This document shows, in pieces, positions 11,147 to 20,232 of a stretch of DNA of 44,974 bases. The number at the start of each line of letters is the position of its first letter. Position 1 is the first letter of the stretch. Source of the DNA: Halorubrum coriense DSM 10284 (lineage in GTDB: Archaea > Halobacteriota > Halobacteria > Halobacteriales > Haloferacaceae); NCBI RefSeq assembly GCF_000337035.1, contig NZ_AOJL01000006.1, positions 8,114 to 53,087 of the forward strand, given 5' to 3'. A program made the translations under genes and the position numbers. Under the pieces are notes generated by a model. That model was not told where the DNA came from and ran no database searches. It saw only the letters and a program-made list of their open reading frames with translations.

Positions 11147-11306
11147 ACTCCCCGTTTCCCGAGTCGGCCCTTAAAACCGCGCCGATGCCCGCTCCGCTCG
11201 CGGCTCGCCCGCCCGACCGCGGCGGTCGTTCCGTGACACGGATCGACACGAAATCGGCGGCGATCGGGGGTGATCCCCGGCGAATCGGCCGCGACGAAAC
11301 ACTACC

Positions 11307-11314
11307 CTTTTGAC
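11307..11314 (+). promoter_or_regulatory. TATA-like box for EF-2
   Basis: The sequence cttttgac lies 26-33 bases before the ATG at 11340, matching the short or absent leaders of haloarchaeal mRNAs. Confidence 0.45.
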
Positions 11315-11339
11315 CCTCCTTTCGGTAACACTCGGTATA

Positions 11340-13529
11340 ATGGGCCGACGCAAGAAGATCGTTCAGGAATGTGAGCGGCTGATGGACAACCCGGAGCACA
11401 TCCGGAACATCGCCATCGCCGCCCACGTCGACCACGGGAAGACGACGCTCTCCGACAACCTGCTGGCCGGTGCCGGCATGATCTCCGAGGACACCGCGGG
11501 CGAGCAGCTCGCGATGGACACGAAGGAGGACGAGCAGGAGCGCGGGATCACCATCGACGCGGCGAACGTCTCGATGACCCACGAGTACGAGGACACCAAC
11601 CACCTCATCAACCTCATCGACACCCCGGGCCACGTGGACTTCGGGGGCGACGTCACCCGCGCGATGCGCGCGGTCGACGGCGCGCTGGTGGTCGTCGACG
11701 CCGTCGAGGGCGCGATGCCCCAGACCGAGACGGTGCTCCGGCAGGCGCTCCGCGAGGGCGTGAAGCCGACGCTGTTCATCAACAAGGTCGACCGCCTCAT
11801 CTCCGAGCTCCAGGAGGGGCCCCAAGAGATGCAAGAGCGGCTGATGTCGGTCATCGCCGACGTCAACGAGCTCATCCGCGGGATGGCCGAGAACATGGAC
11901 GACATCCCCGAGGACTGGACCGTCTCCGTCGAGGACGGCACGGTCGGCTTCGGCTCCGCGCTGTACAAGTGGGGCGTCTCGATGCCCTCGATGCAGCGGA
12001 CCGGCATGGACTTCGGCGACATCATGGAGCTCGAGCAGAACGACAAGCGCGAGGAGCTCCACGAGCGGACGCCGCTGTCGGACGTCGTGCTCGACATGGT
12101 CTGCGAGCACTTCCCGAACCCGGTCGATGCCCAGCCCCGCCGTGTCCCGCGCATCTGGCGCGGCGACGCGGAGAGCGAGCTGGCCGACACGATGCGGATG
12201 GTCAACGAGGACGGCGAGGTCGTCTTCATGGTCACCGACATCTCGATGGACCCGCACGCGGGCGAGATCGCGACGGGCCGCGTCTTCTCCGGCACGCTGG
12301 AGAAGGGGCAGGAGCTGTACGTCTCCGGCACCGCCGGCAAGAACCGCATCCAGAGCGTCGGCCTCTTCATGGGGTCCGAGCGCGAGGAGGTGGACCGCGT
12401 CCCGGCGGGGAACATCGCGTCGGTCACCGGACTGCGTGACGCCATCGCCGGCTCCACCGTCTCCTCGGTGGAGATGACGCCGTTCGAGTCGATCGAGCAC
12501 ATCTCCGAGCCGGTCATCACGAAGTCCGTCGAGGCCCAGAACATGGACGACCTGCCGAAGCTCATCGAGACGCTCCAGCAGGTCGCCAAGGAGGACCCGA
12601 CGATCCAGATCGAGATCAACGAGGACACCGGCGAGCACCTCATCAGCGGGCAGGGCGAGCTCCACCTCGAAGTGATCACCCAGCGGATCCGCGACAACCA
12701 GGGCATCCCGGTCATCACCGGCGAGCCGATCGTCGTGTTCCGCGAGCAGCCCCAGGAGTCGTCCCGCGAGGTCGAGGGGCAGTCGCCGAACCGCCACAAC
12801 AAGTTCTACATCACCGTCGAGCCGATGGCCCAGGATATCGTCGACGCCATCCAGCTCGGCGAGGTCTCGATGGACATGCCCGAACTGGAGCGCCGCGAGG
12901 CGCTACAGGAGGCCGGCATGGACAAGGACACCTCCCAGAACGTCGAGGACATCCACCGGACGAACATCCTCATCGACGACACGAAGGGGATTCAGCACCT
13001 CAACGAGACGATGGAGCTCGTCCTCGAAGGGCTTCAGGAAGCGCTCGACGACGGCCCGCTGGCCGCCGAGCCCGTTCAGGGGTCGCTGTTCCGGCTCCAC
13101 GACGCGAAGCTCCACGAGGACACCATCCACCGCGGTCCGGCGCAGGTCATCCCGGCGGTCCGCGACGCGGTCCACCGCTCGCTGATCGACGGCGAGGTCC
13201 GCCTGCTCGAACCGATTCAGGACGTCCGTATCGACGTCCCCTCGGAGCACATGGGCGCGGCCTCCGGCGAGATCCAGGGCCGCCGCGGTCGCGTCGACGA
13301 CATGTACCAGGAGGGCGACCTGATGGTCGTCGAGGGCATCGCGCCCGTCGAGGAGATGATCGGGTTCTCCTCCGACATCCGCTCGGCCACCGAGGGCCGC
13401 GCCTCGTGGAACACCGAGAACGCGGGCTTCCGCGTGCTCGTCGACAACCTCCAGCGCGAGAAGATCATGGAGATCCGCGAGCGCAAGGGGATGAAGCTCG
13501 AACTGCCGCAGTCGATCGACTACTTCTAA
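11340..13529 (+). CDS. fusA: translation elongation factor aEF-2
   Basis: This GTPase drives ribosomal translocation. The 729-residue protein has the G1 motif AHVDHGKTT, the switch segment ERGITI, the DTPGHVDF G3 motif and NKVD G4 motif. The diphthamide loop is DTIHRGPAQ with H597 as the expected modified residue. I chose the ATG at 11340 because family homology starts with GRRKKIVQE and a TATA-like box lies about 26 bases upstream; the open frame starts ten codons earlier at a non-ATG codon. It stands apart from the EF-1A/uS10 pair found 3 kb downstream, as is usual in haloarchaea. Confidence 0.98.
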   Translation: MGRRKKIVQECERLMDNPEHIRNIAIAAHVDHGKTTLSDNLLAGAGMISEDTAGEQLAMDTKEDEQERGITIDAANVSMTHEYEDTNHLINLIDTPGHVDFGGDVTRAMRAVDGALVVVDAVEGAMPQTETVLRQALREGVKPTLFINKVDRLISELQEGPQEMQERLMSVIADVNELIRGMAENMDDIPEDWTVSVEDGTVGFGSALYKWGVSMPSMQRTGMDFGDIMELEQNDKREELHERTPLSDVVLDMVCEHFPNPVDAQPRRVPRIWRGDAESELADTMRMVNEDGEVVFMVTDISMDPHAGEIATGRVFSGTLEKGQELYVSGTAGKNRIQSVGLFMGSEREEVDRVPAGNIASVTGLRDAIAGSTVSSVEMTPFESIEHISEPVITKSVEAQNMDDLPKLIETLQQVAKEDPTIQIEINEDTGEHLISGQGELHLEVITQRIRDNQGIPVITGEPIVVFREQPQESSREVEGQSPNRHNKFYITVEPMAQDIVDAIQLGEVSMDMPELERREALQEAGMDKDTSQNVEDIHRTNILIDDTKGIQHLNETMELVLEGLQEALDDGPLAAEPVQGSLFRLHDAKLHEDTIHRGPAQVIPAVRDAVHRSLIDGEVRLLEPIQDVRIDVPSEHMGAASGEIQGRRGRVDDMYQEGDLMVVEGIAPVEEMIGFSSDIRSATEGRASWNTENAGFRVLVDNLQREKIMEIRERKGMKLELPQSIDYF

Positions 13530-13621
13530 GTCGACGACGCGGTCTCGGCCCCGCGGTCGCCGTCTGCGGTCTACTGCGGTCTCTCTGTCTTCTCGGCGCG
13601 TTCGCCCCCACAGCGACGGCC

Positions 13622-14104
13622 CTACCGGATCGCCGACCGACCGCCGACGAGGACGAAAGCCACTCCGACCGCGACCGCGACGAGCGGCGCGTTCGACGTG
13701 CGGTCCGTCAGGAACGCCCCGTCCGGGTCCGCCGGGTCGACGTGGGCGGTCGCCGGATCGCCGACGGCGTACCCTTCGATCACCGACCGGGCCGCCGACT
13801 CGGTGTCGTAGGTCGGCGAGATCGACGCCGGAAAGACGTTAGTGCTCGCGTACGCGGTGCCCTCGTACTCGTAGGTGAACCGCACGACCGGGCGGTAGTC
13901 GACGTCAGTGCTGCTTCCGGACGAGGTCGACTCCACGGCGAGGTCGGTGATCTCGGCGTCGACCGTAACGGCGTCGGCCACGGCGTTCGACTGCTGGGTG
14001 TAGTCGTACGCGCCGTAGCCGGTCGCCGCGAGCCCGACCAGCAGCATGATCACCGCACCGCGCCTCGTCTTCGGACCGCTGACGGTGAGTCCGTCGTCCC
14101 CCAT
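13622..14104 (-). CDS. DUF3592-type membrane protein
   Basis: This 160-residue protein has two predicted membrane segments, one near the N terminus (GAVIMLLVGLAATGYGAY) and one at the C terminus (APLVAVAVGVAFVLVGG). Between them is an extracytoplasmic domain of about 90 residues with strand-forming sequence such as DYRPVVRFTYEYEGTAY and the turn YAVGDPATAHVDPADP. That pattern is typical of DUF3592 proteins, whose role is unknown. The ATG at 14104 is preferred because it places the first membrane helix about 13 residues in; upstream sequence in the same frame looks non-coding. It is convergent with EF-2. Confidence 0.75.
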   Translation of the reverse strand: MGDDGLTVSGPKTRRGAVIMLLVGLAATGYGAYDYTQQSNAVADAVTVDAEITDLAVESTSSGSSTDVDYRPVVRFTYEYEGTAYASTNVFPASISPTYDTESAARSVIEGYAVGDPATAHVDPADPDGAFLTDRTSNAPLVAVAVGVAFVLVGGRSAIR

Positions 14105-14347
14105 CGTTACCTCGGTGCGGGGCTGCGGGGTCCGGTTCCGAACGGGCGGCGTCGTCGCGACCGTCGTCGAACGGCGGGGAGGGAGTTCACACCGACTCGA
14201 CAGCCCCCCGACACATAACTGTGCGGGCATCCCCGCGCGCTAGCACCTCGGAGTCGGCCGGTCTCGCTCGCTCGGTGACGACTCGCCGCGGACCGTGCGC
14301 CGCGTTGACAGGCGCGGGAGCGAGGCAACGCCTGCCCCCGCCGAAGG

Positions 14348-14355
14348 CTTATACC
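14348..14355 (+). promoter_or_regulatory. TATA box for the leader ORF-ACT-hom operon
   Basis: The sequence cttatacc ends 24 bases before the ATG at 14379. This predicts that the transcript starts at or very near that ATG, giving a leaderless short ORF. Confidence 0.55.
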
Positions 14356-14378
14356 GGATCGTCCGACTCCGTTCGGGT

Positions 14379-14534
14379 ATGCAAACGGGTACGACTCCCC
14401 CCCGGCGCACCGCGACGGAGCCACCGAGCGACCGCTCCACGCCGGGGACAGGACCGTGCCCCCGACCGCGCGCGATCGGTCGTACCGATCGCGACGGGGC
14501 CGACCGCGGCGAGACGCCGGAGGTGACGGCGTGA
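14379..14534 (+). CDS. putative 51-residue threonine-rich leader peptide upstream of ACT-hom
   Basis: This short frame starts with ATG at the predicted transcription start and ends in a TGA that overlaps the GTG start of the ACT-domain gene in a GTGA junction. Seven of its first 25 residues are Thr, and ten of 51 overall. A perfect 10-bp hairpin lies inside it at 14471-14493. The arrangement resembles an amino-acid-responsive leader before a threonine/methionine pathway operon, but no such mechanism is established for archaea that I know of. It may equally be an untranslated leader or a chance frame. Confidence 0.4.
   Translation: MQTGTTPPRRTATEPPSDRSTPGTGPCPRPRAIGRTDRDGADRGETPEVTA
14471..14493 (+). 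promoter_or_regulatory. perfect 10-bp hairpin inside the ACT-hom leader
   Basis: CGCGATCGGT and ACCGATCGCG pair perfectly around a CGT loop, ending 37 bases before the GTG start of the ACT-domain gene. No T-run follows, so any effect would more likely be on translation or RNA stability than on termination. Confidence 0.45.
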
Positions 14535-15136
14535 GCGACCGCCGCGACGGGACGCCGGAGGCCTCGCTCGCCGACGCCGACGCGGACGCCGGCACCGCCC
14601 CGGACGGCGGCCACGCGGCCGCGACTCCCTCGACGCACACGGTCCGGCTGGAGCTGGTCGACGAGCCCGGACAGCTGCTCGCCGCGCTCCACCCGATCGC
14701 CGACAACGGCGGGAACCTGCTGTCGATCTACCACGAGCGCGGGAACAAGACGCCCCGCGGGCGGATCCCGGTCGAGGTCGACTTCGAGGCGACCCCCGAG
14801 CGCTTCGAGGAGGTCGTCGACGCGCTCCGCAGCGAGGGCGTGAACGTGATGCAGGCGGGCACGGAGCGGTACGCCGAGGAGGTGACGCTGCTCCTCTTCG
14901 GCCACCTCATCGACACCGACCTCTCCGACACGCTCTCGCGGATCGAGGCCTGCGAGTCGGCGTCGGTCGCCGACGTGTCGCTCGCGGCCCCGCAGGGCAC
15001 GGAGGAGGTGTCGAGCGCGCGCCTCCGGCTCGAAGCCCGCGCCGGCGAGACGGACGCGGCGCTCGCGGCGGTCCGCGACCTGGCCGCGGAGAAGGACCTC
15101 CGCGTCGTCGAGCCGCTCACGGGGGTGGAGGCGTGA
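14531..15136 (+). CDS. ACT-domain regulatory protein next to homoserine dehydrogenase
   Basis: This 201-residue protein begins with about 35 disordered, acidic residues. An ACT-like fold follows, starting at HTVRLELVDEPGQLLAALHPIADNGGNLLSI. That segment has the ligand-binding ACT signature (DEPGQL..NGGN), which typically senses an amino acid. The remaining half (FEATPERFEEVVDALRSEGVNVMQ and the C-terminal sheet region) looks like a second alpha/beta regulatory repeat. The GTG start overlaps the preceding short frame, and its TGA overlaps the GTG of hom in another GTGA junction. It therefore probably acts as a separate allosteric subunit of homoserine dehydrogenase, which here lacks its own ACT domain. 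Confidence 0.85.
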   Translation: MSDRRDGTPEASLADADADAGTAPDGGHAAATPSTHTVRLELVDEPGQLLAALHPIADNGGNLLSIYHERGNKTPRGRIPVEVDFEATPERFEEVVDALRSEGVNVMQAGTERYAEEVTLLLFGHLIDTDLSDTLSRIEACESASVADVSLAAPQGTEEVSSARLRLEARAGETDAALAAVRDLAAEKDLRVVEPLTGVEA

Positions 15137-16116
15137 GACTCGCCGTGATCGGCGCGGGCGCGGTCGGGCGCTCCGTCGTCGAGCTGGCGGGCGAACACGG
15201 CCACGAGGTCGTCGCGGTCGCTGACTCCTCGACGGCGGTCGTCGCGGACGGCGGGAGCGACGCCGTCGGCGTCGACCCGGACGCGGTCGTGGCCCGGAAG
15301 GCCGAACGGGGGATCGTCGGCGACGACGACCCCGAAGACGCGCTGGCGGCCGACTACGACGTCCTCGTGGAGGCGACCCCGACGACGCTGGGCGACGCCG
15401 AACCCGGCTTCTCGCACGTGACGACCGCGCTGGAGCGCGACCGCCACGCCGTCCTCGCGAACAAGGGCCCGGTCGCGGAGCGCTACGGCGACCTGCGGGC
15501 GGCGGTCGACGACAGCGACGGGGCGATCCGGTTCGAGGCGACGGTCGGCGGCGCGATACCGGCCGTGTCGACCGTCGAGGACATCGAACCCGGCCACGTC
15601 ACCGCGGTCCGGGGCGTCCTTAACGGGACGGCGAACTTCATCCTGACGCGGATGGCCGCGGAGGGGTTAGACTACGACCACGTGCTCGCGGAGGCGCAGG
15701 ACCTCGGCGTCGCCGAGGCGGACCCCTCGTTCGACGTGGACGGCACCGACGCGGCGCTGAAATGCGTCATCCTCGCGAACGTGCTCTCGTTCGGCGCGGC
15801 CGACGACCCCGCCGACGCCCGGGAGTTCACGCTCGACGACGCCGACGTCGCCGGGATCCGCGACGTCCCCGGCTCCGCGCTCCGGCTCGCGGCCGAGGAC
15901 GGGCAGACGGTCCGGCTGATCGGCGAGGCGACCGGCGAGACCGTTCGCGTCGCGCCGCGGCTCGTCCCCGAGAACGGGACGCTCGCGGTCTCCGGGACGC
16001 AGAACATCGTCCAGATCGAGACCTCCCACGCCGGCCGGCTCAACATCTCCGGACGCGGCGCCGGCGGCCCCGAGACCGCCAGCGCGGTCCTCGGCGACGT
16101 GGGCCGCTTGGAGTAG
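15133..16116 (+). CDS. hom: homoserine dehydrogenase
   Basis: This enzyme reduces aspartate semialdehyde to homoserine with NAD(P)H, the branch point to threonine and methionine. The 327-residue protein has the Rossmann motif GAGAVG near residue 7, the catalytic-domain hallmark NKGPVA, and the substrate region GGAIPAV...GVLNGTANFIL. Residues EADPSFDVDGTDAALK carry the conserved acidic and Lys residues of the active site. It lacks both an aspartokinase domain and a C-terminal ACT domain, consistent with the separately encoded ACT protein just upstream. The GTG start overlaps the upstream TGA, which implies coupled translation. Confidence 0.95.
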   Translation: MRLAVIGAGAVGRSVVELAGEHGHEVVAVADSSTAVVADGGSDAVGVDPDAVVARKAERGIVGDDDPEDALAADYDVLVEATPTTLGDAEPGFSHVTTALERDRHAVLANKGPVAERYGDLRAAVDDSDGAIRFEATVGGAIPAVSTVEDIEPGHVTAVRGVLNGTANFILTRMAAEGLDYDHVLAEAQDLGVAEADPSFDVDGTDAALKCVILANVLSFGAADDPADAREFTLDDADVAGIRDVPGSALRLAAEDGQTVRLIGEATGETVRVAPRLVPENGTLAVSGTQNIVQIETSHAGRLNISGRGAGGPETASAVLGDVGRLE

Positions 16117-16277
16117 TCGGATCGTCGGGCGACGCCCTCCCGACGGCCCGCGTGTTTCGCCCCGTCTTTCACCGGTCACGTCCGTCGCCGCTTGGTCCCG
16201 CCACCCGTGCGCCGGCGTGGCGTGCCCCGCGTTGTCGAGAATCGCCGGACGGCGGTGCGATACTCTGTGGGCCGTAT

Positions 16278-16293
16278 CGAAACCGTTTTAGTG
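16278..16293 (+). promoter_or_regulatory. BRE/TATA element for EF-1A
   Basis: The purine-rich cgaaacc is followed by gttttagtg, a good archaeal BRE-TATA pair. It predicts a start near 16315 and a leader of about 27 bases before the ATG at 16342. Confidence 0.45.
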
Positions 16294-16341
16294 GAATCTA
16301 CCGAAACTTACTCACAGAGCGCCTTAGCGCGTGATTACCCC

Positions 16342-17607
16342 ATGAGTGACAAACCGCACCAGAACCTGGCCATTATCGGCCACGTCGACCACGGCAAGAG
16401 TACGCTCGTGGGTCGCCTCCTCTTCGAGACGGGGAGCGTCCCCGAGCACGTAATCGAGCAGCACCGCGAGGAAGCCGAAGAGAAGGGCAAGGGTGGCTTC
16501 GAGTTCGCCTACGTGATGGACAACCTCGCCGAGGAGCGCGAGCGCGGCGTCACGATCGACATCGCCCACCAGGAGTTCGACACCGACGAGTACTACTTCA
16601 CCATCGTCGACTGTCCGGGCCACCGTGACTTCGTGAAGAACATGATCACGGGCGCCTCGCAGGCCGACAACGCGGTGCTCGTCGTCGCGGCCGACGACGG
16701 CGTCGCGCCCCAGACGCGTGAGCACGTGTTCCTGGCCCGCACGCTCGGGATCAACGAGCTCATCATCGCCGTCAACAAGATGGACATCGTCGACTACAGC
16801 GAGGACTCCTACAAGGAGGTCATCGGCGAGGTCGAGGACCTCCTCAACCAGGTCCGCTTCGCGACCGACGACACCACGTTCGTGCCGATCTCGGCCTTCG
16901 AGGGCGACAACGTCGCCGAGGAGTCCGAGAACACGTCGTGGTACGACGGCCCCACCCTGCTGGAGTCGCTTAACAACCTGCCGGAGGCCGAGCCGCCGAC
17001 GGACGCGCCGCTCCGCCTGCCGATCCAGGACGTCTACACCATCTCCGGCATCGGGACCGTCCCCGTGGGACGCGTCGAGACCGGGATCCTCAACACCGGC
17101 GACAACGTCTCCTTCCAGCCGTCCGACGTGGGCGGCGAGGTGAAGACGGTCGAGATGCACCACGAAGAGGTGCCCAAGGCCGAGCCCGGCGACAACGTCG
17201 GATTCAACGTCCGCGGCATCGGCAAGGACGACATCCGCCGCGGCGATGTCTGTGGCCCGGCCGACGACCCGCCGAGCGTCGCCGAGACGTTCCAGGCCCA
17301 GGTCGTCGTCATGCAGCACCCGTCGGTCATCACGGCCGGCTACACCCCGGTCTTCCACGCCCACACGGCGCAGGTCGCCTGTACGATCGAGTCCATCGAT
17401 CAGAAGATCGACCCCTCGTCCGGTGAGGTCGCCGAGGAGAACCCGGACTTCATCAAGTCCGGCGACGCGGCGGTCGTCACCGTGCGTCCCCAGAAGCCGC
17501 TCAGCATCGAGCCGTCCGGCGAGATTCCGGAACTCGGCAGCTTCGCCATCCGCGACATGGGTCAGACCATCGCGGCCGGCAAGGTGCTCGACGTTAACGA
17601 GCGATAA
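16342..17607 (+). CDS. tuf: translation elongation factor aEF-1A (EF-Tu type)
   Basis: This GTPase delivers aminoacyl-tRNA to the ribosome. The 421-residue protein starts with [21 protein letters not shown] and carries GHVDHGKS (G1), DCPGHRDF (G3) and NKMD (G4). Domains 2 and 3 follow, with [16 protein letters not shown] and the C-terminal [14 protein letters not shown] chose the ATG at 16342 because the family N terminus begins there. The next gene, uS10, starts four bases after its stop, the classic archaeal pairing. A small GCGC-CTTA-GCGC hairpin lies just before the start, at 16319-16330. Confidence 0.98.
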   Translation: MSDKPHQNLAIIGHVDHGKSTLVGRLLFETGSVPEHVIEQHREEAEEKGKGGFEFAYVMDNLAEERERGVTIDIAHQEFDTDEYYFTIVDCPGHRDFVKNMITGASQADNAVLVVAADDGVAPQTREHVFLARTLGINELIIAVNKMDIVDYSEDSYKEVIGEVEDLLNQVRFATDDTTFVPISAFEGDNVAEESENTSWYDGPTLLESLNNLPEAEPPTDAPLRLPIQDVYTISGIGTVPVGRVETGILNTGDNVSFQPSDVGGEVKTVEMHHEEVPKAEPGDNVGFNVRGIGKDDIRRGDVCGPADDPPSVAETFQAQVVVMQHPSVITAGYTPVFHAHTAQVACTIESIDQKIDPSSGEVAEENPDFIKSGDAAVVTVRPQKPLSIEPSGEIPELGSFAIRDMGQTIAAGKVLDVNER

Positions 17608-17610
17608 TCG

Positions 17611-17919
17611 ATGCAGCAGGCACGCGTCCGCCTCGCCGGCACGAGCCCCGAGGACCTCGACGACATCTGCGACGACGTCCGCGAGATCGCGGACTCGACG
17701 GGGGTCGCCCTGTCGGGCCCGATCCCGCTGCCGACGAAGACGCTCGAGATCCCGTCGCGCAAGTCCCCGGACGGTGAGGGGACGGCGACGTGGGAGCACT
17801 GGGAGATGCGCGTCCACAAGCGTCTGATCGACATCGACGCCGACGAACGCGCGCTCCGCCAGCTCATGCGCGTCCAAGTGCCGAACGACGTCAGCATCGA
17901 GATCGTTCTCGAAGACTGA
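17611..17919 (+). CDS. rpsJ: 30S ribosomal protein uS10
   Basis: This small-subunit head protein also takes part in assembly. The 102-residue length is standard for archaeal uS10. Conserved segments are [15 protein letters not shown] at the start, [22 protein letters not shown] in the extended loop, and [12 protein letters not shown] at the end of the core. The start lies three bases after the EF-1A stop, so the two are co-transcribed and probably translationally coupled. T-rich sequence after the stop may terminate the operon. Confidence 0.97.
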   Translation: MQQARVRLAGTSPEDLDDICDDVREIADSTGVALSGPIPLPTKTLEIPSRKSPDGEGTATWEHWEMRVHKRLIDIDADERALRQLMRVQVPNDVSIEIVLED

Positions 17920-17929
17920 GCGCTAGGGC

Positions 17930-17957
17930 GTTTCTCTTTCACCCCTTTCGTTTTTCG
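17930..17957 (+). terminator. T-rich terminator region after uS10
   Basis: Several T clusters (tttctcttt, cctttcgtttttcg) begin about 11 bases after the uS10 stop. This fits the multi-T signals used by archaeal RNA polymerase. Confidence 0.45.
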
Positions 17958-18032
17958 TCCCACCTAGCCGCGGCTCCGTCGGTCGCGTCTCGCGTCCCCT
18001 CGACTCCCGTCTGCCGTGCGATCCGTTCTCGG

Positions 18033-18593
18033 TCAGTGCGCGTCGAGCAGGCCGACGCGGCCGGCCACGAGACCGCAGAACGCGCCGGTCGCGTGCGCGA
18101 TCAGCGCGACGCCCGGCGCGGCCGTCGTCGCGGTGAGGACGACGGCGACGAGGTCGAACAGGAGCAGTTGGGCCCGCGGCGGGAGGCGCAGGCGGCCGAA
18201 CAGCGTCTCGCTCACGACGTTGCCGGCGAGCAGGTAGCCGCCGAGCGCGAACACCGCGCCGCTGATCCCCAACACCGCGGCCGGCGGACCCAGCAGCCCG
18301 CCGACCGTCACCTGCGCGAGGCCGGCGAGCGCGCCCGTCGTGACCACGAACGCGTGGAAGCGCGGACGGGTCGTCCGGCGCTCGACGAGGGGCCCGACGA
18401 GCAGCAGCGCGAGGGCGTTCGCCAACAGGTGACCGACGGAGCCGTGCGCGTACACGCTCGTGACGAGGGTCCACGGAGCGACGGCGACGGGGGTCGACAG
18501 CGCGAACAGCCCGGCGAGGCCGACGACACCGAGGAGGGCCTGCGCGACGCCGACGAGGAGGGTGATTCCGAGCGTTTCGAGGGTGGCACGCAT
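18033..18593 (-). CDS. rhomboid-family intramembrane serine protease
   Basis: This 186-residue integral membrane protein is expected to cut other membrane proteins within the bilayer. The catalytic Ser lies in GISG (S111) and the catalytic His in the last helix (H167, IAHATGAF). The upstream AHGSVGHLLANA segment supplies the conserved His and Asn (H50, N59) of the oxyanion region. About six hydrophobic helices are visible, the minimal rhomboid core, with no extra domain. The ATG at 18593 is chosen because membrane homology begins soon after it; the longer open frame upstream is Arg-rich and looks like read-through. Confidence 0.85.
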   Translation of the reverse strand: MRATLETLGITLLVGVAQALLGVVGLAGLFALSTPVAVAPWTLVTSVYAHGSVGHLLANALALLLVGPLVERRTTRPRFHAFVVTTGALAGLAQVTVGGLLGPPAAVLGISGAVFALGGYLLAGNVVSETLFGRLRLPPRAQLLLFDLVAVVLTATTAAPGVALIAHATGAFCGLVAGRVGLLDAH

Positions 18594-18664
18594 CGGCCGA
18601 GCGTTGGGGCCGGCCGGTGAAAGGCTGTGCGGCCGAGTCGCTCGCGGCTCGCCGCCGGCGCGGC

Positions 18665-18955
18665 TCAGATGACGTCGTCGGGGTCGTGGGCGCGCGACAT
18701 CCGCGTCGCCTCCGCGGCGTACCGCTCGCGGTCGTCGGGATCGTCGACGCTCCCGACGTTCGACGCCGCCGCGTCGACGGCCGCCGTGGTGTCGCGCACG
18801 TCCGTGAAGGAGGTGAGCGCCCGCTCCTTGCGGAAGTAGCGCTCGCCGTCCGGCGTCGCGTACGTGAGGATCACCACGTTCTGCTCGTCGTCGGAGTAGG
18901 TGCGCTCGACGAGCCACATCCGGACGTCCTCGTCGGCGGTCTCGTTCGCGTTCAT
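18665..18955 (-). CDS. small acidic haloarchaeal protein, function unknown
   Basis: This 96-residue soluble protein opens with a strand-rich half (DVRMWLVERTYSDDEQNVVILTYAT in overlapping pieces, then DGERYFRKERAL). It ends in a helical, acidic half rich in Ala, Asp and Arg. I recognise no enzyme motif. The ATG at 18955 gives the better start than the one nine codons upstream. It lies 71 bases upstream of the rhomboid gene on the same strand and could share its transcript. It is divergent from the flippase-like gene at 19078. Confidence 0.6.
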   Translation of the reverse strand: MNANETADEDVRMWLVERTYSDDEQNVVILTYATPDGERYFRKERALTSFTDVRDTTAAVDAAASNVGSVDDPDDRERYAAEATRMSRAHDPDDVI

Positions 18956-19054
18956 GCGTGGTAATTCACGTGCTACGAACAAACGCGTTGCGGGGACGGT
19001 GTCGAGCGCGCTTCCGCCCTCGCCTCGCCTCCCCGAACCGCCAGTGTTATATTC

Positions 19055-19070
19055 TTTAGGGCGACCTAAA
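19055..19070 (+). promoter_or_regulatory. iron-box palindrome 1 (flippase-like gene)
   Basis: TTTAGG-GCGA-CCTAAA lies directly downstream of the TATA box ttatat (19047-19052) and eight bases before the ATG at 19078. It therefore covers the expected transcription start. The form matches sites bound by DtxR-family iron-dependent repressors. Confidence 0.8.
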
Positions 19071-19077
19071 TAATCGC

Positions 19078-20211
19078 ATGAACCCGCGCGTCGCCGCCGC
19101 TCGACTCCGCAAGCGCTTCCTCGGGCTCCGCGAGCGCCTCCCTCGGGGGTCGCTCGCGGTCGCCGGGACGGTCCTCGTCCTCGCGGTCGGCGGCGCGGTG
19201 TTGACGCGGACGCTCGACGTCGGGGCCGTCGTCTCGGCGGCGGCCGCCGCGGACCCGGCGCTGCTCGCCGCGGCGCTCGTCGCGTACCTCCTCTCGTGGC
19301 CCGTCCGCGGTCGGCGGTACGGCGACGTCCTCGCGCCGATGGGGTACCGGTGTCGCACGGCGTTCCTCACGGCGGCCGTGTTCGCGAGCCAGACGGCGAA
19401 CCTGATCGTTCCCGCGCGGGCCGGCGACGGGGTGCGCGCGTACCTCCTGAACGACCGACGCGGCGTGCCCTATCCGACGGGCGTCGCGTCGCTGGCGGTC
19501 GAGCGCGCCTTCGACCTGGTCGCGCTCGGCGCGCTCGGCGGGGCCGCGCTCGCGGCCCTCCTCGCCGACGGGCGGACCGTCGCCCCGGCCGGGTCGGAGC
19601 GGGCGGCCGCGGCCGCCGCCGGAACCGCGCTCGCCGCCGCGCTGTGTTCCGTCGCCGTCGTCGCGGTCGCTCGCGGCGACCGGCGGTTCGGACCGGGCCT
19701 CCGCGAGCGGGCCGACGGGTCGCGGCTCTCGCGGGTCGTCGACGCCGCGGTCCGGTTCGGCGCCGCCGTCCGCGTCGTCGCGGCGGACGCGGGCGCGGTC
19801 GTCCGGGTGTCGCTCGCGAGCGGGGTCGTGTGGGCGCTCGACGTCGTGACGGCCGTCTTCGTCCTTGCGGCGCTCGTCGGCGGGTTCGGCGGAGCCGTCG
19901 ACCCGGCCGCGCTCGTCGTCGTCGGCACGCTCGCCGTCTCAGCCGGGAACCTCGCGAAGGTGCTGCCGCTCTCGCAGGGCGGCATCGGGCTGTACGAGGC
20001 GGCTTTCACGGGCATCGTCGTCGCGGCCACGCCGATCTCGGCGGAGGTCGCGCTCGCGGCGGCGGCGCTCGACCACGCGCTCAAGAACGCCGTCACGCTC
20101 GTCGGCGGCGGCGTCGTCGCGGCCGCGTTCGACCTCTCGCTGACGGGCGCTTCCGACGAGGCGGAGCGGGAACCGGACGCGGCCGCGACGCGGCCGACGA
20201 CGGACCGCTAA
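19078..20211 (+). CDS. flippase-like membrane protein (LPG synthase TM-domain family)
   Basis: This 377-residue polytopic protein has roughly eight hydrophobic helices and the PF03706-like signature of lysylphosphatidylglycerol synthase TM/flippase domains. Visible segments include SWPVRGRRYGDVL, FASQTANLIVPARAGDGVRAYLL, SLAVERAFDLVALGALG and the late motif LPLSQGGIGLYEAAFTGIVV. Members move or modify lipid-linked sugars in envelope glycan pathways. An iron-box palindrome overlaps its promoter and a second one follows its stop codon. The position next to glycosyltransferase genes under the same type of control suggests it flips a lipid-linked sugar. The substrate is unknown. Confidence 0.82.
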   Translation: MNPRVAAARLRKRFLGLRERLPRGSLAVAGTVLVLAVGGAVLTRTLDVGAVVSAAAAADPALLAAALVAYLLSWPVRGRRYGDVLAPMGYRCRTAFLTAAVFASQTANLIVPARAGDGVRAYLLNDRRGVPYPTGVASLAVERAFDLVALGALGGAALAALLADGRTVAPAGSERAAAAAAGTALAAALCSVAVVAVARGDRRFGPGLRERADGSRLSRVVDAAVRFGAAVRVVAADAGAVVRVSLASGVVWALDVVTAVFVLAALVGGFGGAVDPAALVVVGTLAVSAGNLAKVLPLSQGGIGLYEAAFTGIVVAATPISAEVALAAAALDHALKNAVTLVGGGVVAAAFDLSLTGASDEAEREPDAAATRPTTDR

Positions 20212-20214
20212 GCT

Positions 20215-20230
20215 TTTAGGCCAGCCTAAA
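20215..20230 (+). promoter_or_regulatory. iron-box palindrome 2 (RGP-like glycosyltransferase)
   Basis: TTTAGG-CCAG-CCTAAA fills the gap between the flippase-like stop (TAA ending at 20211) and the next ATG (20233 or 20242). One extra T/A pair extends it to 20214-20231. It probably overlaps the TATA element itself. Confidence 0.8.
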
Positions 20231-20232
20231 AA

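Noticed and set aside
10509..12797. Minus-strand frame of 762 codons across the EF-2 gene
   Set aside because: It runs antisense to EF-2 and out of frame through the aldolase gene, so it is a compositional shadow.
16324..17877. Minus-strand frame of 517 codons opposite EF-1A and uS10
   Set aside because: It mirrors the coding strand and has no recognisable domain.
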